A stretch of DNA of 64,000 nt from Bacteroides faecis MAJ27 (GTDB taxonomy: Bacteria; Bacteroidota; Bacteroidia; Bacteroidales; Bacteroidaceae), in assembly GCF_900106755.1 (NCBI RefSeq), contig NZ_FNNN01000011.1:113925-177924 (forward strand), written 5' to 3'. The notes below the pieces were generated by a model. The model had not been told where the DNA came from and did not search any database. It was given only the letters and a program-made list of their open reading frames with translations. This document shows, one piece after another, positions 28,219-38,953 of this stretch. Both the position numbers and the translations under genes were made by a program. How positions within the stretch are numbered: the stretch's first letter is position 1; the number at the start of each line of letters is the position of its first letter.

Positions 28219-30627
28219 TTATTCACTTTTCATTATCAATGCCGGATTAATGCGGACAGCTTTGCGTACCTGCCAGAGTAATGTACCCAGAGAGATAAGC
28301 AAAGTAAGGATGAAGCCTGTCACAAAAATCCCTGCTCCTATCGGAGCCTTCACTGCAAAGTCTTTGGTATAGTCATCAATCATATAATAGACCAAAGGAA
28401 TAGCGACAGCAAAGGCAGCTCCCAAAATATAAAGATACTTCCTGACCAATAACAGAGCTATCTGTTTACCCGTAGCTCCGTTTACTTTACGCAATGCAAT
28501 CTCCCTGTAGCGCTGACGAATGTCATACAATGACAAACCGAATAGTCCAAGACAGGAGACACAGATAGCCAGTCCGGCAAAGGTGACGTAAATGCGGGTC
28601 GTTCTCTTGTCATCGTCGTACAGCTTCTCAACTTCATCTTCTACGAATGAGTATGTAAATTCGCCTTCTCCAATCACTTCTTGATGAAGTGCTTTCAGAA
28701 ACTCAATGGCCTCCTTACGCTTTCCTTCAGCAATTGTAGCGATCAGCGGTTCTGTAGAATTACCACCTTCTTGATATAGAATAGCCAACGGGACATCTCC
28801 TTTAGATAAATGTCCGGTCCGGAAATCTTCTATCACCCCTACTACCTCGAAAGGAGGATTTTCTGCTAAGTTCACTCCCTGGCTCCACCACAAACGCGAC
28901 TCTGGCTGTAATGAGGCTTTATCAATATTCTCTATCCGGAATAACTTCCGGGCCGTTTCATTGATTATCATTTTATATTGGACAAACTGATCCTCATCAT
29001 TCCATCCTCTTCCTTCTTTCAATTTCAGACCAAACATCTGCATATAGCCTTTATTTGCATGAAGAACAGCCATTTTATGTTTCTCACCATTGCATTCTAC
29101 ATGAACATATGGCTCCAACTGAATAGGTGCTTCTCCATACTCCCACGATACAAATAAAGGGCACCCATCCATTTTCTGCTTAATGATTTGTTCTTTATGC
29201 TGCTCCAAATCATGTGCTTTTTGCCATTCTTCATCACTCGCATATGCTTTATTCATCGTTTCATGTGAAAGGAACTGAGCCGATATGATATTTTTTGTCT
29301 GATATCCCAAGTCTGCATGAAGCATCGTATATAATTGGCGGACAAAGAACAGTGCAATCACTATCAGGCTAAAAGTAATCACATACTGGACAAACAGGAA
29401 TATGACACGGGAAATAATCGAATGCCCTCCAACACTTACAGAACGCAAAGAAGTGATTGGAGAAGAATAATTATAACGTAAAAAAGGGAAAACAGACGTG
29501 ACTAAAGGCAACCCAAATAACAGAGCCAAAGACAGAGATAAGTCGAATAATATATCAGATTTCACAGGAATAGCATATACCGATGCGAATAAACCGGCAG
29601 TTACTTCTATCAGCATCCAAATAATCAATAAAGCAACAGCAACCATACATACATTCTCTGCATATATCTGAGTAAATATCCGGAGACTACTTGCTCCATA
29701 CACCTTCTTAACCCCAAATTCACGTGCCCGCTTTAAAACGATAACGGTATAAATGTTGATAAAATTAAAAATACCTACTAAAAGTAACATACAAGCCACC
29801 ACAGACAATACAGTTACATGGTCTTTATTTCCCCGCATAAAAGCTGCTGACGTCGAACGCACTGTTTTATTAAAATACAACTCCTTCAAAGGAAGTAGTT
29901 TATACTGTATAGGTGAACTGCCAAAGCAAAACAATGACTGCGGTTTAGATATCTTTTCATTATACTTTGTAACGTCTGTTCCATTCGTCAAACGTACTAT
30001 GCAAAATCCCATTCGGCTCCAACTTACATATTCTCCCTGATCAACAGGAGCTATCAGATCAAATGACAGAGAAGATTTTGTACTCGGTTCATCAATGATT
30101 CCCCGAATGGTAAGCGTAGTGCCGACTGAAGAAGTTAATTGTTTACCTAACGGATCTTCATCTCCGAAGAGATGCCGGGCATATTTTCGGGTAATGATCA
30201 CATCATCCGGTTTTTGAATGGACTTAATTCCGGAGATCACCGGATAATCCATCAACTTCAGAAAGACACTATCCGTTACCAAAACATTAGCCAGATAACG
30301 GTGGTTATCAACCATAATAAAATCATCTTCAAAAGAGACACAATAGGTATATGCCTCTATCTCCGGATTCTTCAAAGGATCTATAAAGTTAGGATCATGA
30401 TTCCAGTCTGTATTGTCGATGATTGAAGCATTACCATTACTCCATTGCACTGTCAATATAGACAGTTGATCCAAATTTTTACAGAAGCGATCAACTGTCA
30501 GTTCCTGATGAATATAGCGTACTATTATCAGCGTTGCAGCCACACTGACTGCAAGCCCGATAATATTAATCATCGTATAAGTTCTGAAGCGGAATAAAGT
30601 CCTGATAGCAGACAATTGGTTCTTCAT
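28219..30627 (-). CDS. MacB/FtsX-type ABC permease (third of three)
   Basis: The protein has N-terminal and C-terminal FtsX-like membrane blocks separated by large extracytoplasmic domains, as in double-MacB permeases. Visible features are a TM near residue 20-45, the FtsX block near 275-400 with VVLKRAREFGVKKVYGAS, and a C-terminal block with RYREIALRKVNGATGKQIALL (here RYREIALRKVNGATG) near 730, ending PALIMKSE. The ATG at 30627 (MKNQLSAIRTLFRFR) is chosen; the longer frame overlaps the upstream gene. It is more distant from its two neighbours than they are from each other. It is the last gene of the efflux operon. Confidence 0.88.
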   Translation of the reverse strand: MKNQLSAIRTLFRFRTYTMINIIGLAVSVAATLIIVRYIHQELTVDRFCKNLDQLSILTVQWSNGNASIIDNTDWNHDPNFIDPLKNPEIEAYTYCVSFEDDFIMVDNHRYLANVLVTDSVFLKLMDYPVISGIKSIQKPDDVIITRKYARHLFGDEDPLGKQLTSSVGTTLTIRGIIDEPSTKSSLSFDLIAPVDQGEYVSWSRMGFCIVRLTNGTDVTKYNEKISKPQSLFCFGSSPIQYKLLPLKELYFNKTVRSTSAAFMRGNKDHVTVLSVVACMLLLVGIFNFINIYTVIVLKRAREFGVKKVYGASSLRIFTQIYAENVCMVAVALLIIWMLIEVTAGLFASVYAIPVKSDILFDLSLSLALLFGLPLVTSVFPFLRYNYSSPITSLRSVSVGGHSIISRVIFLFVQYVITFSLIVIALFFVRQLYTMLHADLGYQTKNIISAQFLSHETMNKAYASDEEWQKAHDLEQHKEQIIKQKMDGCPLFVSWEYGEAPIQLEPYVHVECNGEKHKMAVLHANKGYMQMFGLKLKEGRGWNDEDQFVQYKMIINETARKLFRIENIDKASLQPESRLWWSQGVNLAENPPFEVVGVIEDFRTGHLSKGDVPLAILYQEGGNSTEPLIATIAEGKRKEAIEFLKALHQEVIGEGEFTYSFVEDEVEKLYDDDKRTTRIYVTFAGLAICVSCLGLFGLSLYDIRQRYREIALRKVNGATGKQIALLLVRKYLYILGAAFAVAIPLVYYMIDDYTKDFAVKAPIGAGIFVTGFILTLLISLGTLLWQVRKAVRINPALIMKSE

Positions 30628-30650
30628 ATTACTTTTATTTAATAATGATG

Positions 30651-32981
30651 TTATTCGCTCTTGATTACTTCTGCCGGATTTTGGCGGGCGGCTTTCCATA
30701 CTCTCCAGATGATGCTAAGAAATATAATAAGTAGCATACCGGCAAATATTCCTCCATACATCCAAAAGCTTATCGGCGTCTGCTTTACATATCCTTCAAG
30801 CCAGTGTTTCATAATGAGGTAGCCTAATGGGAAGGCCGTGAATGACGAAATGATAAGGAGAATCAGATACTCTTTAAAGAATAAATTCAAAATAACCTTT
30901 ACACTTGCACCGTTTACTTTCCGAATAGCAATTTCTTTCCGGCGCTGTTCGCATGATAACGTCACTAAGGAAAATATACCAAATACGGCAATGATGATAC
31001 AGATAAAAGAAACAACACTCAGCAACTTAATCATCGTATTTTCCGACTTCATAAAATCGTTATACCTCTCTTCCATATTAATCAGAAATAGGTCTGCATT
31101 CGGATTGACCTTATGTGCCTCTTCTTTTAGTTTTTTAGAAACGGTATCCCATGTACCTTCCTTAAACTTAAAAATGAAATTCCCTCTATCCTTATTACTA
31201 CCCAAAGAGAAAACAGCGGGAGTCACCGGATGTATGGGAGCATTATAACAGATATCCTTAATAACTCCCTTTACCGTACATACCTCATCAATGCCCATAC
31301 GTATTTTCTTTCCTATCGGCTGATTCCATCCGAAAGCCTTTACAGCAGACTCATTCACTACAACCGCCTCTTTTCCGTCTTTCTCATCCAGCATACTGCC
31401 TTCAATAAGTCCGACCTGGAAAAAGTCTGCAAATTCCTGATTGATTGTTTCACTTTCTACATTTACGCGCTGTTCTTTATCTGCTTGACCTTCCCATTCA
31501 TTTACTTCATGTGTAGAAAATATCATTTTAGGGATAGGAGTATAAAAGCCATACAGACGTTCTGTGATATCAGGCATCTGATCCAGTATTTTCTCAAACG
31601 GAACATTCTCAAATCCATAAGTAGAACCAATTACTCCTACATTATGCCTTTCCAGTCCGAGCTCATTAGAATTCAACAGATAGTTTAACTGCTTCATCAT
31701 GACCAAAGTGCAAAATACAAAACCGATACTAATAAAGAGTTGAAACAAAATACTTGCTTTATAAAACCAACCGGAAAGATGAAGATTTGATTTGTGTCTG
31801 ATACTGTCAAGCAAAGTCCGTTTGTTGGCATAGTATACAAATATGGCAGCAATTCCCGTTGTCATCACAAGCAACGACAGGATATACAGACTTACTTCAC
31901 CATAGAAAAATGAAGTACTCTCGTCAATCTGCGACAAGCGTTTAAAAACAGGCAGGATCAGTTCGAGCAACATAGCTCCTATGCCCGATGATATAACAAG
32001 TAACAATATCAATTCAGAAAGGAGCAATGACAACAGGCCGGCATTGGAAGCCCCGTTCACTTTTCTCAATGCCAATTCACGTTTACGCATCCGAATACGG
32101 GTAATCAGCATCGTTAAATAATTGCATAGTCCACAGATGATAACTAAAACCCCAATACATGCAAAAAGACGCACATGATTCAACTTGACATTCACATTTT
32201 CTTGTGGATGAGTACTTCGTAATGTTGACAAGAGAGCGATAGGAGTAGATATGGTCTGCTCATGCGAATCTTGTTGTACCTTATATTCTGCCAGTCTCTG
32301 TTCCAACGCTTTTATGTCGGTATCGGGGTAAACACGGAAAAGAGTATGACATTGCTGCCTTCCCCAATGTGCTTCCCAGTCTGGATAAGGTAGTAGAATA
32401 TCAAAAGGATATATAGAGTGCCCTTCCCACGACTTCACAACCGCGACAATTGTCATTTCCGCATGATCATTTTCCGGTAAGGTTATTTGCTTGCCAATTG
32501 GTAATTCATCTCCGAATATTCGTTTGGCCGCTTTATCAGTTATAGCAATCTGGTTCTTTCCCAGCCTTAACTGATTATCTCCATTCAACACAGTTATGTT
32601 GAACATAGAGACAAAGCTGGAATCGACATTTAACTGCATCATCTGATACTCTGTCTTCTGATATAGTACCGGCTCCGCTTCAGAACCCGCCATCACATGA
32701 CATGCTTTCTCCACCTCCGGGCAGTTCTTATCCAAATAATCTGCCAATAAACTGGATGAAAGATAAGAAAAGCCATCTCCCTGCAATGCAAATTTATTGC
32801 CTGCCAAGTAGATGCGTTCTGATCCCTCATGAAAGTCATCATACGTCATTTCATAACGTATCCACAGCACTGATAACGCAAAACAGGTAAAACCAATTGC
32901 CAGACCGACAATACTTACGATACTCTGCGTTTTGTACTTTATCAGATTACGAAAAGCTATTTTCAAATAATGATATATCAT
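30651..32981 (-). CDS. MacB/FtsX-type ABC permease (second of three)
   Basis: A 776-residue permease with duplicated MacB periplasmic and FtsX membrane blocks. It begins MIYHYLKIAFRNLIKYKTQS and ends WKAARQNPAEVIKSE, almost the same ends as the next gene. FtsX signature stretches are MRKRELALRKVNGASNAG near 296 and RRKEIAIRKVNGASVKV near 690. Such permeases usually use ATP hydrolysis to move lipophilic compounds or peptides from the periplasm through a TolC-type channel. It shares the operon with the ATPase, HlyD and OMF genes. Confidence 0.9.
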   Translation of the reverse strand: MIYHYLKIAFRNLIKYKTQSIVSIVGLAIGFTCFALSVLWIRYEMTYDDFHEGSERIYLAGNKFALQGDGFSYLSSSLLADYLDKNCPEVEKACHVMAGSEAEPVLYQKTEYQMMQLNVDSSFVSMFNITVLNGDNQLRLGKNQIAITDKAAKRIFGDELPIGKQITLPENDHAEMTIVAVVKSWEGHSIYPFDILLPYPDWEAHWGRQQCHTLFRVYPDTDIKALEQRLAEYKVQQDSHEQTISTPIALLSTLRSTHPQENVNVKLNHVRLFACIGVLVIICGLCNYLTMLITRIRMRKRELALRKVNGASNAGLLSLLLSELILLLVISSGIGAMLLELILPVFKRLSQIDESTSFFYGEVSLYILSLLVMTTGIAAIFVYYANKRTLLDSIRHKSNLHLSGWFYKASILFQLFISIGFVFCTLVMMKQLNYLLNSNELGLERHNVGVIGSTYGFENVPFEKILDQMPDITERLYGFYTPIPKMIFSTHEVNEWEGQADKEQRVNVESETINQEFADFFQVGLIEGSMLDEKDGKEAVVVNESAVKAFGWNQPIGKKIRMGIDEVCTVKGVIKDICYNAPIHPVTPAVFSLGSNKDRGNFIFKFKEGTWDTVSKKLKEEAHKVNPNADLFLINMEERYNDFMKSENTMIKLLSVVSFICIIIAVFGIFSLVTLSCEQRRKEIAIRKVNGASVKVILNLFFKEYLILLIISSFTAFPLGYLIMKHWLEGYVKQTPISFWMYGGIFAGMLLIIFLSIIWRVWKAARQNPAEVIKSE

Positions 32982-32996
32982 AGCATTGTGTTTATG

Positions 32997-35342
32997 TTAT
33001 TCGCTTTTGATTATTTCTGCCGGATTTTGGCGGGCAGCTTTCCATACTCTCCAGATGATGCTAAGTAAAAGAATAATAGCTACCACCACAAAGATACCTA
33101 TGTATATCCAGCCATCTATTGCCGTTTGCCTTACATAATTATCAATCCATTTCCTCATCACAGCGTATCCTACAGGGAATGCAATAACAGCAGCAATGAT
33201 CAGCAACAATAAATATTCCCGGAAAAACAGATGGAGGATATGACGAATTTGTGCTCCATTCACCTTTCGTATAGCTATTTCTTTTTGTCGTTGTTCACAA
33301 GAGAGCGTCACCAATGAGAAAACTCCGAATACAGAAATAATAACGCAAACCAACGATACAAAACCCAACAGCTTCATCAGTGCATCTTCAGAGCGGAGAT
33401 GTTTATTGTATTCCTCTTCTTCATTGAACAACCGCATATAGGCATTCGGAAATTCTTCTTTGTGCAGCTTCTCTATAGCCGCACGACATTCATTCCACAT
33501 ACCTTCTCTAAATTTAAAAAGAATGCTGGCACGATTCAACAGATATTCTTGTGCTTTAGGATGCTGAAAGGCAACCAGCCCGGGTTCACTCGTAGGAGGC
33601 CGGTAACTTAAGTTCCTGACTACTCCAACGACCTTGTATCCACGGTGTTGACCATTCTGCTCATAATAGAAGCTTTTGCCCAAAGCTTGTTTCCACCCAA
33701 ACTTGTGGCACGTATTCTCATCTATCACAACTTCATTTCCTTGATTCTTGTCTGATATAAACTCCCCTTCAAGTAATTTCAAATCATAGAATTGAAAGAA
33801 CTCTTCTTTGCCAGGTAGCATGCCGACAGTTACAGCTTCTTCCACCACTTTCGGCGAATCATCCCAGTTGTTTATCTCGACATACATCATCGGTCCTGTA
33901 GGAATAATCGGGAAATATGAAGGAGGCAAAGTCTCCGTTACCATAGGCAAAGCCGCTATCTTTCCCGGCCATTGCTTAATGTCTCCATTCCACAAGGCTA
34001 CATTGCCAATATTATGACGCTCCATCCCTAAATCCGTATTCTTCAGAAAATAAAGCTGCTTCATCATGACAACCGTACAAAAGATAAAAGCAAGACTGAC
34101 AACCAACTGCATGATGATTCCTATCTTACGAAACAAATAAGGTCTGGCAGTTACCACCTTCCCTTTGATCGCTTCCTGCAACGTCCGACGACGAAAATAA
34201 GATAACGGAATCTGCGCAAACAGGAAAGACAAGATGATTACAACCAGAAGATACACCATAATCTCCCCGTAGTAGGAACCAGCCTCTATCTGCGTAAAAT
34301 TCAGGAATCGGGACATACTCAGTTCTATCATTAACAGTCCGCATAGCAGGGCAATGCATAAAATCAGGAACAGTTCAATGCCAAACTGAACCGACAAGGA
34401 GGCATTACTCGCACCATTTACTTTACGAAGTGCCATCTCACGACTGCGCATGCAGAGCCGACTGATATAAAGCGTCAGGTAATTGAATAACGAACAGATG
34501 ATAACCAATCCGCCTGCCAATGAGAAGTAAAAGATATAACTGAAAGAAATGACGACATCTACTTTGGAAACATAATCCGAATAACGCAAAGCTGAAACAG
34601 GTGTTATCAGCAGTTTCGAGAGTTCACTTTCCTTGGGGATATTCAACAAATCGATGCTATCTATCTTCTTTTGAAAAGTATCCCTGTCCACTCCTGCACG
34701 AACACGAACAAACAACTGTTCTCCTTTGCTGCCCCAACGTGGATAATGTCTTGCCGAAACCAATACACTGTATGGTATATTAGAATGACGGGACCATCCG
34801 CTCACAATGGCACCTATCTTACGGGAACGTCCGTTCAGCTCCACTTCTTTTCCCAAAGCATCTTCTTCATTACCGAAAAGTTTTCGGGCAAACTCCTCTG
34901 TAATAGCAATTTCCGGGTCATTCTCCTTCAGGAAGTTGACCGTACCTTTCAGCAACTGTATATTGAAAAAGTTCATGAAAACAGAATCTGCCGCAGCCAT
35001 TACTACTTCGTGCTCATTATCTCCCATACGAAATTTCATTTCCCGATATATGGAAGTGGAAGCAGCAGCTTCAATCTCCGGCATTTTCTCCTGCAAATAA
35101 CTCGATAAAGGGTAAGGAGTGGAATTGAATATGCTACCCGGAGAATCAGTATAATGCGCACGTACCATATAGATACGGTCGGCTCCCTCATGGAAAGTGT
35201 CGTAAGTCATTTCATAACGAATCCATAAGACAGACAGCGCAAAACAAGTGAAACCGACAGCTAATCCAATGATACTGACAAGGGTCTGTGTCTTGTATTT
35301 TGCCAAATTGCGAAAGGCTACTTTCAAATAGTGTTTTATCAT
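32997..35342 (-). CDS. MacB/FtsX-type ABC permease (first of three)
   Basis: A 781-residue permease, clearly a paralogue of the gene at 30651: it shares TCFALSVLWIRYEMTYD near residue 32 and the C-terminus WKAARQNPAEIIKSE. The two FtsX motifs are MRSREMALRKVNGASNASL near 298 and RQKEIAIRKVNGAQIRH near 694. Its last 69 bp are 66/69 identical to those of its neighbour, while other parts differ more, which suggests gene conversion. It lies 18 bp after the ATPase gene. Confidence 0.9.
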   Translation of the reverse strand: MIKHYLKVAFRNLAKYKTQTLVSIIGLAVGFTCFALSVLWIRYEMTYDTFHEGADRIYMVRAHYTDSPGSIFNSTPYPLSSYLQEKMPEIEAAASTSIYREMKFRMGDNEHEVVMAAADSVFMNFFNIQLLKGTVNFLKENDPEIAITEEFARKLFGNEEDALGKEVELNGRSRKIGAIVSGWSRHSNIPYSVLVSARHYPRWGSKGEQLFVRVRAGVDRDTFQKKIDSIDLLNIPKESELSKLLITPVSALRYSDYVSKVDVVISFSYIFYFSLAGGLVIICSLFNYLTLYISRLCMRSREMALRKVNGASNASLSVQFGIELFLILCIALLCGLLMIELSMSRFLNFTQIEAGSYYGEIMVYLLVVIILSFLFAQIPLSYFRRRTLQEAIKGKVVTARPYLFRKIGIIMQLVVSLAFIFCTVVMMKQLYFLKNTDLGMERHNIGNVALWNGDIKQWPGKIAALPMVTETLPPSYFPIIPTGPMMYVEINNWDDSPKVVEEAVTVGMLPGKEEFFQFYDLKLLEGEFISDKNQGNEVVIDENTCHKFGWKQALGKSFYYEQNGQHRGYKVVGVVRNLSYRPPTSEPGLVAFQHPKAQEYLLNRASILFKFREGMWNECRAAIEKLHKEEFPNAYMRLFNEEEEYNKHLRSEDALMKLLGFVSLVCVIISVFGVFSLVTLSCEQRQKEIAIRKVNGAQIRHILHLFFREYLLLLIIAAVIAFPVGYAVMRKWIDNYVRQTAIDGWIYIGIFVVVAIILLLSIIWRVWKAARQNPAEIIKSE

Positions 35343-35360
35343 GATACCTTATTCAATATA

Positions 35361-36035
35361 TTACATGCTGACTTCCGTTACTACCTGACCATCAAACAAA
35401 TTAATGATACGGTCGGCATAACCTGCATCGTGCTGTGAGTGTGTCACCATAACAATGGTGGTTCCTTCTTTATTCAACTCACTCAATAGTCCCATCACTT
35501 CTTTGCCATTCTTTGAATCCAGATTACCGGTAGGCTCATCGGCAAGGATCAGTTTAGGATTGGCAACTACTGCACGGGCGATGGCAACACGTTGTTGCTG
35601 CCCTCCGGAAAGCTGTTGCGGGAAGTGTTTGCTACGATGAGTGATAGCCATCCGTTCCATAGCAGTCTCAACTCTCTTTTTACGTTCGGAAGCTGAGATA
35701 CCCATGTAGAGCAGAGGCAATTCAATGTTTTCATAGACATTCAATTCATCTATCAGATTGAAACTCTGAAAAACGAAACCGATTACCCCTTTGCGAAGAC
35801 TGGTGCGCTGAGATTCTGTATATTTGGATACTTCGGTTCCATTCAGGTAATACTCTCCTCCTGTCGGATTGTCCAATAGTCCAAGAATATTGAGTAATGT
35901 TGACTTTCCACAACCGGAAGGTCCCATAATGGCAACGAACTCACCCTGTTTCACTTCGATGCTCACATTATTCAATGCCCAAGTTTCTACCTCTTCGGTC
36001 TTGAAAATCTTCTGTAAATTAATAGTTCTGATCAT
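35361..36035 (-). CDS. ABC ATPase of the MacB/LolD type
   Basis: The 224-residue ATPase drives the FtsX permeases. It has Walker [13 protein letters not shown] near residue 38, Q-loop [12 protein letters not shown] near 92, signature [15 protein letters not shown] near 142, Walker [15 protein letters not shown] near 162, and the switch His in [12 protein letters not shown] near 196. These match LolD/MacB-type mechanotransmission ATPases. One ATPase for three permeases implies either alternative complexes or a heteromeric transporter. Confidence 0.93.
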   Translation of the reverse strand: MIRTINLQKIFKTEEVETWALNNVSIEVKQGEFVAIMGPSGCGKSTLLNILGLLDNPTGGEYYLNGTEVSKYTESQRTSLRKGVIGFVFQSFNLIDELNVYENIELPLLYMGISASERKKRVETAMERMAITHRSKHFPQQLSGGQQQRVAIARAVVANPKLILADEPTGNLDSKNGKEVMGLLSELNKEGTTIVMVTHSQHDAGYADRIINLFDGQVVTEVSM

Positions 36036-36150
36036 AATAGTATATTTAAAAAATTATAGCATTCATTCCTTATCTTGTGCTTCCACTAGTTTCTAAATAC
36101 TACTTTAAAATAAAACTTTATCATAATATATTAAAATCGTGTCCGAGTTA

Positions 36151-37401
36151 TTAATTTAATACCAACTCCTCCGCATCGCCAAAGGTATCATATCCCGTCG
36201 TAATTACCCAATCTCCCGGTTGTAAACCTTCTGTAATTTCGTATTGCTGCGGATTCTGGCGACCAATACTTAATGGTGCACGGATCGCTTTTGTCCTCGA
36301 AGCGTTCACTTTATAAATCCATTGTCCTCCCGTGGACTGATAAAAATTGCCGCGTGGAATAATGAGCGCCCGTTCCGGTTGCCCCAGTTCTATCTGCACA
36401 CGGAAACTCTTACCAACCCGCACATTATCGGGCATATCCCCCGTAAAGACCAGATCAACATCAAACATACGATCTTTTACCTCAGGTACCACTTTCGTTA
36501 TTTTCAACGGGTATTTCTTTCCCTGATAATTGACAGTGGCCGGAAGCCCGGTAGTTATCCGGTCAATATAATATTCGCTAAGCGAAGTATGTATCTTATA
36601 TTGATCGAGTACCTTTATTTCAGCAATGCTTTCACCGGAAGAAACCTGTTGGCCCGGAGTAACTCTGACAAAGCTAAGTTGTCCTTTTACAGGAGCCGTC
36701 ACCACCAGATTATCCAATCGCTCGTGAGTACGTTCATATTTTTTGCGTTCCCGTTCCCGATCATTGCGAATCAACTCTTTACGAATCATCGTAACGGCAG
36801 AATCATGTCGCAAACTTTCTTGTTGCAAGGCTGCGTTTTTCTGCTTATAGTTATACTCATCCTCAGCAACTTGCAGTTGTGCCTTACTCTTTACTCCCAT
36901 TTGAAATTCTTCCCGATCAAGGGCTATGCTCTTTTTCAGTCGTTCCAGCTCGTAACTGTTCGTCAGAGCTTGTTGCTTCAAGTTAAGGCTCTTCTGCTCC
37001 ATCTCTATCTCCTGTTCCTGATAGGTAATCATTTGCTTCTCCCATTCGTCACGCTGGTCTTCAATGCTGCGAAGCAAATCCGGATTGGAAAGGATAAGAA
37101 TGGTATCTCCCTGCTGAAGCAGACTTCCTTCCTCGCCAACGATGCTTTCAACGCTTCCTGCTTCACGGGTGTTGACTTTAATGGTCAATATCGGCTGAAT
37201 CAGTCCTTCTACATCTACATATTCCATAAAATTATCCTCTTTGACTTCCGCTATCTGAACATTCTCGGCGTCAATACGCAATTTTCGGGGACCTAATGAC
37301 AAGATAACTACATAACCCAGAAAGGCGGCAAATAAAAGACCTCCCATCAGATAGTATCTATAACGAATGTACCACGGTTTCTTTTCTAATTTTATATCCA
37401 T
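36151..37401 (-). CDS. HlyD-family periplasmic adaptor
   Basis: The 416-residue adaptor has a single N-terminal membrane anchor (about residues 15-35), a split lipoyl domain (TREAGSVESIVGEEGSLLQQ, and the later VVTAPVKGQLSFVRVTPG near 232), and a long coiled-coil hairpin between them (about 105-225). A C-terminal beta domain ends at PGDWVITTGYDTFG. It should bridge the MacB-type permeases to the OMF encoded just upstream. It is the second gene of the operon, 54 bp after the OMF gene. Confidence 0.92.
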   Translation of the reverse strand: MDIKLEKKPWYIRYRYYLMGGLLFAAFLGYVVILSLGPRKLRIDAENVQIAEVKEDNFMEYVDVEGLIQPILTIKVNTREAGSVESIVGEEGSLLQQGDTILILSNPDLLRSIEDQRDEWEKQMITYQEQEIEMEQKSLNLKQQALTNSYELERLKKSIALDREEFQMGVKSKAQLQVAEDEYNYKQKNAALQQESLRHDSAVTMIRKELIRNDRERERKKYERTHERLDNLVVTAPVKGQLSFVRVTPGQQVSSGESIAEIKVLDQYKIHTSLSEYYIDRITTGLPATVNYQGKKYPLKITKVVPEVKDRMFDVDLVFTGDMPDNVRVGKSFRVQIELGQPERALIIPRGNFYQSTGGQWIYKVNASRTKAIRAPLSIGRQNPQQYEITEGLQPGDWVITTGYDTFGDAEELVLN

Positions 37402-37455
37402 GATCTTATATGGTATTTTGTGTTTTTATTGGTTATATATTCAATCATTAATTTT

Positions 37456-38928
37456 CTATTCAATAAGAAGATTATAATCCTCTGTCAGCTGTTCATTCCG
37501 TTCGAAATCATAAAGTGTCATACTGCGGAGCGTATAGTATAAACTCCAGTAATTGTATAAAGCCGAAACATAATTACGGCGGGCACTATCTTTTTCTGAA
37601 ATAGAAGCATTTAAGTCGAGGATGGTAGACTTCCCCAATATATAAAGCTTACGGGCAACTTCATTTCTTCGTTGAGCCGTTTCGTCTGTGCGGGCGGCAA
37701 TACGCACCCGCTGTGTCTGCAGATTAAATTGTTTCACTAATTTGCGGATATTCAGTTCAAAATCCGTCCGGTTTTGTTCCACCTGAGTATAAACCAGGTC
37801 ACGGTTAGAACGCGCTACCCGCACCTGCCCTTTACCGCGTCCCCAATCTAAAATAGGAAGAGAGATACTCAGGCTAACATATTGTTGATCCAGCAGATTC
37901 CGATAAGCATCCGGCAGGTTATCGGCAGTCTGCGTCAAACCGAAACGAAGATATATGTCTGCTTTCAAACCTGCATTAGAACGGGCTCTTGCCACGGCAC
38001 TTTCACTTTCCAGTTTCCGACGTTTCATCGTTTGAATGTCCGGACTGTTTTCGTACGCCAATGCCAGTGCTTCATTCAGATTGACACTGAAATCCGGAAC
38101 CTGCGGACTGATACGTACACGAAGCTCACGGTCTTCTTGTATACCCAGATAAGAACGGAGTTCCTGCATACAATTATCCATTTCGATACGGGCATTCATA
38201 CGATTTGTTTCTTCTGTCAAGCGATTGAGTTCCAGTTGCAGCATTTCATTCTCTGTAATCGTACCTATATTATAACGCCCTTGGGCATAGCGATATAATG
38301 TATCGGCATTGGCATAATTAAAAGAAGCAATGTCATAATTACTTTGTGCAGTGGCCAATGCGAAGAATTTATTAATCGCATTGGCAGAAACCAATTCTAA
38401 TGTCTCCACATAACTCTTCTTTGCCTCCTGATAGCGCACCGGTTCAATGCGTTTATCCCATTTCAGACTATTGTAACCAAAAAGAGACTGACGATATCCT
38501 ATCATCACGGGTGAAGTTTGCCACGAATATTTATGTTCGCTAAATAAATCCATACGCTGGGCAGAAGTTTCAAGAAAGAGAGAACCTCCGGTCCAAGGGA
38601 TGTTTTGTGAAAGATTCAAAGTGAGGTCTGTATTCAACAAATTCTGTTCGACAAACTTAACCGAACCATCTCCCATCGTTATTTTATTAATAGCACGATT
38701 AAGGTTGGGATCGGATGATAAATTCAAAGAAGGCAAATAATTAGCACGATAATATTTATAGTTCCAGTAAGAAGACCGGAAACTGTGACGGGCAGTCTGT
38801 GCATCGGGAGATTCTAGCCGTGCCATATTCACCACTTGTTCCAAAGTCAACTCCATGGTTTGATTTTGAGCAGCCAGTAATCTTGTCGACAAAATTCCAA
38901 TAGTTATATAGATTATTCTCAGGTTCAT
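37456..38928 (-). CDS. TolC-family outer-membrane channel
   Basis: A 490-residue outer-membrane efflux protein with a signal peptide (MNLRIIYITIGILSTRLLAA) and two OMF repeats: LTLEQVVNMARLESPDAQTA near residue 27, and the second repeat with LNEALALAYENSPDIQTMKRR (here LNEALALAYENSPD) near 283. Long helical segments between them build the periplasmic tunnel. It is the first gene of the efflux operon and lies directly behind the sigma54-like promoter at 38954-38969, so regulation by the divergent NtrC-type regulator is likely. Confidence 0.92.
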   Translation of the reverse strand: MNLRIIYITIGILSTRLLAAQNQTMELTLEQVVNMARLESPDAQTARHSFRSSYWNYKYYRANYLPSLNLSSDPNLNRAINKITMGDGSVKFVEQNLLNTDLTLNLSQNIPWTGGSLFLETSAQRMDLFSEHKYSWQTSPVMIGYRQSLFGYNSLKWDKRIEPVRYQEAKKSYVETLELVSANAINKFFALATAQSNYDIASFNYANADTLYRYAQGRYNIGTITENEMLQLELNRLTEETNRMNARIEMDNCMQELRSYLGIQEDRELRVRISPQVPDFSVNLNEALALAYENSPDIQTMKRRKLESESAVARARSNAGLKADIYLRFGLTQTADNLPDAYRNLLDQQYVSLSISLPILDWGRGKGQVRVARSNRDLVYTQVEQNRTDFELNIRKLVKQFNLQTQRVRIAARTDETAQRRNEVARKLYILGKSTILDLNASISEKDSARRNYVSALYNYWSLYYTLRSMTLYDFERNEQLTEDYNLLIE

Positions 38929-38953
38929 TCTTCGTTTTATTTACTATTTGCTA

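Noticed and set aside
30628..30699. N-terminal extension of the third permease
   Set aside because: It overlaps the end of the upstream permease gene in another frame; the conserved start is at 30627.
36322..37296. 324-residue plus-strand ORF
   Set aside because: It is a shadow of the HlyD adaptor gene; its composition is Phe/Leu/Ile/His-rich with no domain.
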